From Thiobacillus sp. (GTDB lineage Bacteria > Pseudomonadota > Gammaproteobacteria > Burkholderiales > Thiobacillaceae), in NCBI GenBank assembly GCA_020216925.1, contig JAIWOL010000079.1:1-10000 (forward strand): DNA of 10,000 nt, in the 5' to 3' direction. Position numbers and translations under genes: made by a program. This document shows, one piece after another, positions 1 to 6,372 of the stretch (positions within the stretch are counted from its first letter, which is position 1; each line of letters starts with the position of its first letter). Under the pieces are notes generated by a model. That model worked only from the letters and a program-made list of their open reading frames with translations. It was not told the origin of the DNA and made no database searches.

Positions 1-90
1 TGTGCTTCGTTTCCAACGATGGCCTCCTTGCGAACAAGGGGGGTCAATTCCTCGTGTCGCCAGGGGGTCAATTTACGGTGTCGCCTGACA
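1..90. mobile_element. Probable end of an IS21-family insertion sequence (partial)
   Basis: Two copies of a 23-base repeat lie head to tail at 39-61 and 63-85. Both begin GGGGGTCAATT and end GTGTCGCC, with a four-base variable core, and the period is 24. The outer copy is followed by TGACA at 86-90, so read inward the end is TGTCAGGCGACACC. Multiple internal repeats near each end and a TG...CA terminus are known features of IS21-family elements (istA/istB), which is why I favour that family. No transposase coding sequence is recognisable in the 37 bases before the repeats, so the body of the element would lie left of the window. The target duplication cannot be tested because the other end is not visible. 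Confidence 0.5.
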
Positions 91-545
91 GTCACATCCT
101 GTCCGAACTGCCGGCATGAGCAGAGCGCATCATGCGTAACGCATGACAGTTGCCACAAGCGAAAACAATCCGAGCTGACCCGTCAGACAGGCGGCGAACG
201 CCGATCATTGCCTTGGCCGGCACGCCGACGGCGGTGGAGAAATCCGCAGAAGCCCATACTCGTCTCACCCGCCCGCGACGGGGCTGCCCCCAGTCGCGCC
301 GTTGCGCCCCGAGCTCGCAGACGCGAATCTGGGTTTACCCGCAGCCCGGACGTCGGCGGCAACGTCTAATCACGAGGTTGGTCGTATCCGTCAAGTTGAC
401 GGGGTTTGCCAGGAGCTCTGCGGCGGTTTCGTTTATGTCAAGCCACATGCATGTAATCAAGCGCTTCCTGCACTGTGTGGTCCACCCCTCCGCAGGGCCC
501 GTCTCGCCTCGACCTGATGCCCATCGCACATGGTTCAGCAAGTAA
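91..545. other. Gene-free GC-rich stretch
   Basis: I see no convincing gene here. Open frames on both strands are short, start without a good ribosome binding site, and give arginine/proline-rich or cysteine-rich translations with no family resemblance. Two small perfect dyads are present: CATGCG-TAA-CGCATG at 131-145, and CCGTCAA-G-TTGACGG at 388-402. Either could be a protein binding site, but neither sits next to an obvious promoter. The stretch may be remains of sequence disturbed by the insertion-sequence end at 1-90. Confidence 0.5.
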
Positions 546-676
546 TCGCCCGTTCGTTGTCATTGCATATTCGGCTTACGTGCATCCAATCCATGCGCGG
601 CTGCGTAGTTTTGAATGCATTTGATAGCACCACTGATAATTTCAGGCGGTCCATTAATGCGCCTTATAAAAAAAAG

Positions 677-705
677 TTGACACCATCAAAAAAATAAGAA
701 ATCAT
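677..705 (+). promoter_or_regulatory. Possible sigma-70 promoter of the peptide precursor gene
   Basis: TTGACA at 677-682 is a perfect -35 hexamer. After a 17-base spacer comes AATCAT at 700-705, which matches four of six -10 positions. It lies in the AT-rich leader upstream of the precursor gene and would give a 5' untranslated region of roughly 90 bases. In AT-rich DNA such matches arise by chance, so this is a candidate only. A second candidate -35, TTGACT at 740-745, lies inside the downstream hairpin but has no good partner. Confidence 0.4.
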
Positions 706-709
706 TAAA

Positions 710-754
710 AAACCGTAAGTCAATAGCTCAATAGCATTATTGACTTTTCGGTTT
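710..754 (+). promoter_or_regulatory. Imperfect inverted repeat in the precursor leader
   Basis: AAACCG (710-715) pairs with CGGTTT (749-754), and AAGTCAATA (717-725) pairs with TATTGACTT (738-746). This gives 15 base pairs interrupted only by one T opposite two Ts, around a 12-base loop. The loop side also carries a direct repeat, CAATAGC at 721-727 and 729-735. The structure lies between the candidate promoter and the precursor start. It could be an operator, an RNA leader hairpin or an attenuator. It is AT-rich and lacks an immediate U tract, so an efficient terminator is unlikely. Confidence 0.45.
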
Positions 755-771
755 ATTTGAAAGTGTTTTAG

Positions 772-796
772 TTAATTTAATTTAATTTAAGGAGAG
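772..796 (+). promoter_or_regulatory. TTAAT pentanucleotide tract abutting a strong ribosome binding site
   Basis: TTAAT occurs three times in tandem followed by TTAA (772-790). The last two As form the start of AAGGAGAG (789-796), a near-consensus Shine-Dalgarno sequence seven to eight bases before the ATG at 803. The site decides the start of the precursor gene. The AT-rich tract would keep the translation initiation region unfolded. Its copy number could also vary by slipped-strand replication. Confidence 0.6.
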
Positions 797-802
797 TAGA
801 CA

Positions 803-994
803 ATGTCGATGCAAGAACTGAATCAAGCTGAAATGTCCGAAGTGTCCGGCGGCCTGTCGATCGCGATCGGCGACAACCCCATCCTCAACGGCGGTTTCAA
901 CCTGACTCCTGGCGGCACCTTTAATCTGCTCGGCAGCCTGCTGGCTGGCGCACTGGGTCTGTTGGGCGGTCTGTTGGGCGGCCTGTTCCGTTAA
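803..994 (+). CDS. Double-glycine leader peptide precursor (bacteriocin / class II microcin-like)
   Basis: This 63-residue protein starts with a 17-residue leader ending in SEVSGG. The pattern of acidic and hydrophobic residues (ELNQAEMSEVSGG) is the double-glycine leader recognised by peptidase C39 exporters. Cleavage after Gly17 would release a 46-residue peptide beginning LSIAIGDNP. The core has no cysteine. It has one acidic residue (Asp24) and one basic residue (the C-terminal Arg63). Residues about 42-62 are a run of Leu, Gly and Ala with glycines spaced three to four apart, like a membrane-inserting glycine-zipper helix. The length, leader and neighbouring C39/HlyD/TolC genes point to a secreted peptide of the lactobin/cerein-like or microcin V-like kind. 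Antimicrobial activity is inferred; a signalling or self-associating surface peptide is the alternative. The ATG at 803 has a strong ribosome binding site; the ATG at 809 is a less likely start. Confidence 0.85.
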   Translation: MSMQELNQAEMSEVSGGLSIAIGDNPILNGGFNLTPGGTFNLLGSLLAGALGLLGGLLGGLFR

Positions 995-1026
995 ACAGCC
1001 GTAGGCCTCGGGCTTGACCGCCCGGC

Positions 1027-1052
1027 AAAAAGCCCGCGCAAGTGGGCTTTTT
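1027..1052 (+). terminator. Intrinsic terminator after the precursor gene
   Basis: AAAAAGCCC (1027-1035) pairs perfectly with GGGCTTTTT (1044-1052) around an eight-base loop, giving a short GC stem running into a T tract. It lies 32 bases after the precursor stop and 87 bases before the exporter genes. It would end or attenuate the short precursor transcript, so the exporter genes are read either from leakage or from their own weak promoter. Confidence 0.85.
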
Positions 1053-1139
1053 GTTTGCCTGTCACATTGCCGTGTCTGACAGCGTCAGTCTCACGAATCA
1101 TCATTCGCCCGCAGTGACGCCTTCTTTGGCGAAACGCAG

Positions 1140-2396
1140 ATGACCCGTAAACCATTGTTCCGGCAGGAAGCCCTGCAAGCGCATCGTCCGCGCTGGATGG
1201 GCGAGATCATTCTGATCCAGCCAATCAGCTACCGACTGTTCAGCCTGCTGGCGCTGGTGATCGGACTGGCCGTTGTGCTGATGCTGACGTTGGGCACCTA
1301 TACCCGTCGCAGCACGGTCGCCGGACTGCTGGTGCCAGATGCAGGCTTGATCCGCATCACCGCACCACAAGCTGGCGTGGTGGTCGAGCGCAAGGTAAAA
1401 GAGGGACAACCGATCCAGCTTGGCGACGTTCTGTATGTCCTGTCGGGTGAACGTCAGGCCAGCGCCGGCGGCGCCATCGAGGCCCGAATTAGTGAACAGG
1501 TGCGCACACGCGGTCGGTTGCTTGCCCAGGAGCAGCACCAGACGCGACAGTTGCAGGCTGAACAGAGCGAAGGACTGCGTCGCCAAATTGACAGTCTACG
1601 CGTAGAAACCGCCAAATTGGCAGACGCGGCTGTGTTGCAGCAACAGGTCACGCGATTGGCCGAAGATGCGGAACGCCGATATGCGGGTTTGCTTGCCCAG
1701 GATTATGTTTCGCGTGAGCAATACGAACAGAAAAAAGCCGACATGCTCGACCAGACAGCCCGTCTGCAGAGCATCGAGCGCGAACTGGTGCGCACCCGCC
1801 GGGAAATGAGCGCGCGCCAGCGCGAGCTGGCCGCCTTGCAGTTCGAGTACGACAACCGGGTATCCCAGCTCGAGCGCGAAATCGCAAACAACCGGCAGGA
1901 ATTGACGCTCAGCGAAGGGCGCCGCGGCGTGAATGTATCTGCGCCGGCGGCGGGCGTGGCGACCGCGCCGCTGGTCGAGCCCGGACAGGCCGTCGAAGCG
2001 GGGAAGTTGCTGGTGAGCCTGGTGCCGCAGGGCTCGCGCCTGATCGCGCATCTTTACGCCCCAAGCCGCGGCGCGGGTTTCGTCAGTGTTGGTGACCGGG
2101 TGCGTCTGCGTCTGCAACCGTTTCCCTACCAGAAGTTCGGCCAGCCCGAAGGCCGCGTGATGAGCGTCACGCGCGCTTCGTTGCTGCCGGCCGAGCTCGG
2201 CATGGGGCAGGGGGGACAGTCTGCGGAACCTTTGTACCTGGTGAAGGTGGCGCTGCCGGCGCAAACCATCATGGCCTACGGCAAACCGGCCCCGTTGCAG
2301 GCCGGCATGTTGCTGGAGGCCGACCTGATGAGCGAGACCCGCCGCCTGTACGAGTGGGCGCTTGAGCCGCTTTTCAGCCTGTCTGGAAAGTTGTGA
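1140..2396 (+). CDS. HlyD-family membrane fusion protein of the peptide exporter (CvaA-like)
   Basis: This 418-residue protein is the periplasmic adaptor linking the ABC exporter to the outer membrane channel. A short cytoplasmic N terminus is followed by one membrane segment at about 31-52. A lipoyl/beta-barrel half begins near residue 60 (VAGLLVPDAGLIRI, then APQAGVV). A long coiled coil rich in Gln, Arg, Glu and Leu runs from about 110 to 260. The second lipoyl half starts at VSAPAAGVATAPLVEPGQ, and a beta-barrel follows. This order is standard for the family, as are the length and the colicin V-secretion-like N terminus. It is the first gene of a three-gene exporter operon, with 19 bases to the next start. 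The ATG at 1140 has no strong Shine-Dalgarno sequence, in contrast to the precursor gene. Confidence 0.92.
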   Translation: MTRKPLFRQEALQAHRPRWMGEIILIQPISYRLFSLLALVIGLAVVLMLTLGTYTRRSTVAGLLVPDAGLIRITAPQAGVVVERKVKEGQPIQLGDVLYVLSGERQASAGGAIEARISEQVRTRGRLLAQEQHQTRQLQAEQSEGLRRQIDSLRVETAKLADAAVLQQQVTRLAEDAERRYAGLLAQDYVSREQYEQKKADMLDQTARLQSIERELVRTRREMSARQRELAALQFEYDNRVSQLEREIANNRQELTLSEGRRGVNVSAPAAGVATAPLVEPGQAVEAGKLLVSLVPQGSRLIAHLYAPSRGAGFVSVGDRVRLRLQPFPYQKFGQPEGRVMSVTRASLLPAELGMGQGGQSAEPLYLVKVALPAQTIMAYGKPAPLQAGMLLEADLMSETRRLYEWALEPLFSLSGKL

Positions 2397-2415
2397 ACAG
2401 ATCGGATCGCTACCC

Positions 2416-4614
2416 ATGAAGCTGACCCAGACGCTTGCCTTCGGATTCGGCCGCAGGCTGCCGCTCATCCTGCAAAACGAAGCGGCCGAATGCGGCCTGG
2501 CCTGCCTTGCGATGGTCGCCGGCTATCACGGTCTGAAGATCGACCTCGCGAGCCTGCGGCGCGCGTTCACGGTGTCGATGATGGGCACGACCCTGAACCA
2601 ACTGGTGCAGATCGCCGGCGCGATGTCGCTGGCGACGCGCGCGGTCAAGCTCGATCTCGACGATCTGGGTGAATTGCGCCGGCCCTGCATACTGCACTGG
2701 AATTTCAATCATTTCGTCGTGCTGAAGGAAGTGCGCGGCAGGTCCATCGTGATTCACGATCCCGCCGTCGGGGTGCGCAAACTGTCGATGGAAGAAGCCT
2801 CGCGCAGCTTCACCGGGGTGGCGCTCGAAGCCTGGCCAAACGAAGGTTTCAGGCCGGCGACCGTGAAACAGCATATTTCCCTGTCGCAATTGATGGGGCG
2901 CGTGTCGGGGCTGGTGCCGTCGCTGGTACAGGTGCTGATGCTGGCGTTCGTGCTCGAGGTGTTCGTCATCGTCAGTCCGTTCTACCTGCAATGGGTGATC
3001 GACGATGTCATCGTTGCCAACGACCGTGACCTGCTGGTGACGATGGCGCTGGCGTTCGGCTTGCTGGTGATTTTCCAGCAGGCGATCGGCTTGTTGCGCG
3101 GCTGGGTCATGCTCTATCTGTCGACGACGCTCAACCTGCAGTGGCGCAGCAATCTGTTCTCCCATCTGGTCCGGCTGCCGCTGCGCTTCTTCGAGAACCG
3201 CCACCTCGGCGACATCGTGTCGCGCTTCGGGTCGATCGACGTGATCCAGCGCAGCGTCACTTCGCAGTTCATCGAGGCGATTCTCGACGGCGTCATGTCC
3301 ATCGTCGTGCTGGTGGTGATGTTCCTCTACAGCCCGAAACTGGCGGGCATCGCGCTTGCGGTGATGTTCGCTTACGCGCTGGTACGCTGGTCGTGGTGGC
3401 GGCCTTTCCGGCTGGCCACCGAAGAGCAGATCGTGCATGCGGCCAAACAACAGTCGCACTTTCTGGAAACCGTGCGCGGGATCAAGCCGATCAAGCTGTT
3501 CCAGCGTATCGACGAGCGCCGCAACACCTGGCTCACACTGCTGGTGGACGAGATCAACGCCGGCCTGCGCACACAGAAGATGCAACTGTTCTACCGCCAT
3601 ATCAACGGCTTCATGTTCGGTCTCGAGCGCGTCACGATCATTGGCCTCGGCGCCGTGCTGGTGATGGACAACCGCTTTACCGTGGGCGCGCTGATGGCCT
3701 TTCTCGCCTACAAGGACCAGTTCGGCCAGCGCAGCAGCACCCTGATCGACCATTTGTTCGAATTGCGCATGCTGCGACTGCACGGCGAGCGTCTGGCCGA
3801 CATCGCGCTGACCGAGCCGGAGGCCGATGGGGATCTCGCGGTCGGCGTGACGGCACCCGGCAGCCCCGAACTGCCGGTAACACCAGGCGCACCCTGCATC
3901 GAACTGACGAACGTCAGTTTCCGTTACAGCGAACTGTCACCTTGGGTGTTGGAAAACATCGATTTACGTATTGCCCAAGGTGAATCGATCGCCATCGTCG
4001 GCCCTTCGGGCAGTGGCAAGACGACGCTGATGCACGTGCTGCTGGGGCTGCGCACGCCGAATTCCGGGGAAATCCGGTTTTTTGGCACCGATATCCAGCA
4101 GCTCGGGCAGCAGCGTGTTCGAGCGCTGATCGGCACGGTCACGCAGGACGATCTGCTGTTCGCCGGTTCGCTGGCCGACAACATTGCTTTTTTCGACCCC
4201 GAGGCCGACCAGGCACGGATCGAGCGCTGCGCCCGCATGGCCGATATCCACGCCGATATCGAGGTGATGCCCATGGCTTACAACACCCTGGTGGGCGACA
4301 TGGGCACGGTGCTGTCGGGCGGCCAGAAACAGCGCGTCCTGGTAGCGCGCGCGCTTTACCGTGAGCCGCAAATCCTGGTGCTCGACGAGGCGACCAGCAG
4401 CCTCGACATCGAATCCGAAGAGCGCGTCAACGCCGCCATCCGCGCGCTCGACCTGACCCGCATCATCATCGCCCACCGCCCGCAAACCATCGCCACCGCC
4501 GACCGCGTGGTGGTGCTGCGCCACGGCCGCATCGTCGCCGAACTGCCGCCGGACGATTTTGCTGCGATCCGCCGGGCCATGAAGGGTGAATTCAGCGAAG
4601 CGGCGCAATCGTGA
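2416..4614 (+). CDS. Peptidase C39 ABC exporter for double-glycine peptides (CvaB-like)
   Basis: This 732-residue inner-membrane protein both cuts the leader from the precursor and exports the peptide using ATP. An N-terminal C39 peptidase domain (about 10-150) carries Gln20, Cys26 (in AAECGLACL), His99 (in HWNFNHFVVL) and Asp115 (in HDPAVG), so the catalytic set is complete. An ABC exporter membrane domain spans about 165-450. The nucleotide-binding domain has Walker A GPSGSGKTT (529-537), signature LSGGQKQR (633-640), Walker B ending LDE (656-658) and the H-loop His687. The start at 2416 is chosen because it places the peptidase Cys near residue 26 as in relatives. An in-frame ATG at 2362 would add 18 unlikely residues and overlap the HlyD gene. 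The ribosome binding site is weak. The 3' end overlaps the next gene by four bases. Confidence 0.95.
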   Translation: MKLTQTLAFGFGRRLPLILQNEAAECGLACLAMVAGYHGLKIDLASLRRAFTVSMMGTTLNQLVQIAGAMSLATRAVKLDLDDLGELRRPCILHWNFNHFVVLKEVRGRSIVIHDPAVGVRKLSMEEASRSFTGVALEAWPNEGFRPATVKQHISLSQLMGRVSGLVPSLVQVLMLAFVLEVFVIVSPFYLQWVIDDVIVANDRDLLVTMALAFGLLVIFQQAIGLLRGWVMLYLSTTLNLQWRSNLFSHLVRLPLRFFENRHLGDIVSRFGSIDVIQRSVTSQFIEAILDGVMSIVVLVVMFLYSPKLAGIALAVMFAYALVRWSWWRPFRLATEEQIVHAAKQQSHFLETVRGIKPIKLFQRIDERRNTWLTLLVDEINAGLRTQKMQLFYRHINGFMFGLERVTIIGLGAVLVMDNRFTVGALMAFLAYKDQFGQRSSTLIDHLFELRMLRLHGERLADIALTEPEADGDLAVGVTAPGSPELPVTPGAPCIELTNVSFRYSELSPWVLENIDLRIAQGESIAIVGPSGSGKTTLMHVLLGLRTPNSGEIRFFGTDIQQLGQQRVRALIGTVTQDDLLFAGSLADNIAFFDPEADQARIERCARMADIHADIEVMPMAYNTLVGDMGTVLSGGQKQRVLVARALYREPQILVLDEATSSLDIESEERVNAAIRALDLTRIIIAHRPQTIATADRVVVLRHGRIVAELPPDDFAAIRRAMKGEFSEAAQS

Positions 4615-6023
4615 TACAACTCGCTTGCCAACGCGCACTGTGGCTGACAGCACTGGTGTGCCTGCCGGCGGGCGCGTTGATGCTTGATGACCCATTCGAT
4701 ACCGCCCGCGGCGTCAGCCCCCATTACAGCGTGGCCAAGGACCAGATCGCAACAGCCGAGCCGGCCTGCCAGTTCGACGCGCCAGGCGACCCGCTCGAAA
4801 TGCAAGAAGCCGTTGCCCGGGCGCTGTGCCACGATCCGGAAACCCGCAAGGCCTGGGCACTGGCTCTGTCCCGCGCGGCCGAGACCGGGCAGGCTTTGGG
4901 TAGCTATCTGCCCCAGTTGTCCTCGACGCTGGATTACACCCGAAACGAACAGGATTACGAGCGTTCGCTGGGGACCACATTAAGCACTACGACCCGTGGT
5001 TACAGCTTGCGTCTTAACTGGCTTCTGCTTGACCTTGGCCGTCGCAATGCTCGACTACTTCAGGCCCGTGCCCTCCTCGATGCGGCCAATGCCAATCACG
5101 ACGGCGTATTACAGCAAACTTTTCTCGCCGTATTACAGACTTATTTCGATAGCCAGCGCGCTTATGCCAGCTGGCGTGCAGCAAGCGACGCCGAGAAGTT
5201 CGCCCGATTTGCGCTTGAGGCTGCCACGGCTCGCCATCACTCTGGGGTGGCTTCGCTGGCCGACAAATTGATGGCGGCAAGCGCTGCGTCGCGCGCGACC
5301 GCCGAACGCATTCAGGCAGAGCACACATGGCGCAAGTCTCAAGGTACGCTGGCGGCCCGACTGGGGCTGTCCCCGGACACAGTGTTGAATCTGCCCGATG
5401 CAGACAGGAACGGTTTGAAGCACGACGCCATCCCCACTTACGAAGAACTGTCCAATGACACGATCAACCAGCACCCGACGGTGAGGGCCGCGGCTGCCGA
5501 GGTCATCGCTGCCGAACAGCGCGTCCGTTTCGCCCGGGCAGAACATCGCCCTGCACTGGCCATGAATGGACAATACGTGCACTCGCCAGCGCCCAGCAAC
5601 ACCGCTATTTCACCGGACAGCGTTTCGTCTATCGGCGTGCAACTGAGCATTCCGCTGTTTCAGGGTTTCGAACCGCATTACAAGGTTCGCAATGCCCTGG
5701 CCGAGCTTGAAGCACGGCGCGCCGCGCTGGAGGCAGCACGGCGCCAGGTGCGTCTGGGAATCTGGACGGCCTACCAGGATTGGCTGGCGGCACGGAAAAA
5801 CCGGATCGAGGTCGAAACGCTTTCGAGCAGCGTCGAGAAGACTCTGCGCGCAACTGAAGCCCGCTATCGAGCCGGCATCGTCGGTATCAGCGAATGGCTA
5901 GATGCACAGAGAACCCAAGCCGAGACTCAGCGCCTGCGGGTGGATGCAGAAGCCAACTGGCGCACCGCCCGTATTGCCCTGGCGGCCAGCATGGGACAGA
6001 TCGGCACCTGGATATTTCAGTAA
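4611..6023 (+). CDS. TolC-family outer membrane channel of the peptide exporter
   Basis: This 470-residue protein starts at a GTG that overlaps the ABC exporter stop in a GTGA arrangement, so translation is probably coupled. The N terminus (WLTALVCLPAGALM) is a plausible signal peptide. An internal ATG at 4680 would lose it, which supports the GTG start. The mature part shows two long alpha-helical halves typical of outer membrane efflux proteins. The first is about residues 60-260, with TLDYTRN and LNWLLLDLGRRNARL. The second is about 270-465, with PTVRAAAAEVIAAEQRV, GVQLSIPLFQGF and the closing SEWLDAQRTQAE segment. The paired LNWLLLDLG / LSIPLFQGF motifs are the TolC repeats. With its two upstream neighbours it completes a dedicated three-part type I secretion channel. 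The gene is intact and of normal length. Confidence 0.92.
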   Translation: MIQLACQRALWLTALVCLPAGALMLDDPFDTARGVSPHYSVAKDQIATAEPACQFDAPGDPLEMQEAVARALCHDPETRKAWALALSRAAETGQALGSYLPQLSSTLDYTRNEQDYERSLGTTLSTTTRGYSLRLNWLLLDLGRRNARLLQARALLDAANANHDGVLQQTFLAVLQTYFDSQRAYASWRAASDAEKFARFALEAATARHHSGVASLADKLMAASAASRATAERIQAEHTWRKSQGTLAARLGLSPDTVLNLPDADRNGLKHDAIPTYEELSNDTINQHPTVRAAAAEVIAAEQRVRFARAEHRPALAMNGQYVHSPAPSNTAISPDSVSSIGVQLSIPLFQGFEPHYKVRNALAELEARRAALEAARRQVRLGIWTAYQDWLAARKNRIEVETLSSSVEKTLRATEARYRAGIVGISEWLDAQRTQAETQRLRVDAEANWRTARIALAASMGQIGTWIFQ

Positions 6024-6237
6024 ATCCCCGCAAGCTGCTGCCCTGTCCGGTGTCCTGGCCGACGGCCGCATCAGCGGATCACTGCGCAGCCGGGCGTAAC
6101 CGTTCGTTCGGTTCCTCGTAGCCGCAGACCAGCCCGTGCAGACGCTGGTGACGGGATCGCGCAGCGTGTGGGTGAAAACGGCGGGTGCGGTAAGCGCATA
6201 AAACACGGGGGATACGTCCTCCGCTTGCCTTGCTTCG

Positions 6238-6269
6238 CCCGGATATGAGCCGAACGGCTCATATCCGGG
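6238..6269. repeat. Perfect 32-base palindrome (hairpin)
   Basis: Fifteen bases beginning CCCGGATATGAGCCG are followed by AA and then by their exact reverse complement. The hairpin is 215 bases after the TolC-like stop and 104 bases before the next start. There is no T tract on either side, so it is not a canonical intrinsic terminator. It could still end or stabilise the exporter mRNA, serve as a REP-like dispersed repeat, or be an operator. Confidence 0.75.
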
Positions 6270-6317
6270 TATCTGCGTGACACCAATATTTCAATCTCAT
6301 GCCGCTAGGCTAGGCGC

Positions 6318-6333
6318 TGGTTTTCATTCTGCC
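6318..6333 (+). promoter_or_regulatory. Weak sigma-54-like promoter candidate
   Basis: TGG at 6318-6320 and TGC at 6330-6332 give the GG-N10-GC spacing of -24/-12 promoters, about 40 bases before the start of the PEP-CTERM gene. The intervening bases match the consensus poorly (TTTT in place of CACG, CTGC in place of TTGC). PEP-CTERM genes in exosortase-bearing bacteria are often linked to sigma-54 regulators, which is why it is noted. The match alone is weak. Confidence 0.2.
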
Positions 6334-6372
6334 TTTGACCAGCAGCCTTCATATAAAACAACGGAGATTTCC

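Larger units (their letters stand above)
6024..6372. other. Intergenic region between the exporter operon and the PEP-CTERM gene
   Basis: About 350 bases without a convincing gene. It contains the palindrome at 6238-6269, a weak sigma-54-like GG-N10-GC site at 6319-6332, and the ribosome binding site GGAG (6363-6366) for the next gene. Short open frames on the minus strand here are proline/arginine-rich and look non-coding. Confidence 0.5.

Noticed and set aside
3..119. Open frame at the left edge reading ...NKGGQFLVSPGGQFTVSPDS... that could be taken as the C terminus of a transposase
   Set aside because: The repeated GGQF.VSP simply reflects translation of the tandem DNA repeat at 39-85, and no start or family motif is visible.
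302..541. Short overlapping frames on both strands in the gene-free stretch
   Set aside because: No ribosome binding sites, no recognisable motif, and compositions typical of chance frames in GC-rich DNA.
2362..2415. In-frame upstream ATG that would add 18 residues to the ABC exporter
   Set aside because: It lies inside the HlyD gene, and the added residues precede a peptidase domain whose catalytic Cys is already at the expected distance from the 2416 start.
2410..4695. Long minus-strand open frames across the exporter, rich in His, Gln and Arg
   Set aside because: They mirror the codon bias of the genuine plus-strand gene and have no domain resemblance.
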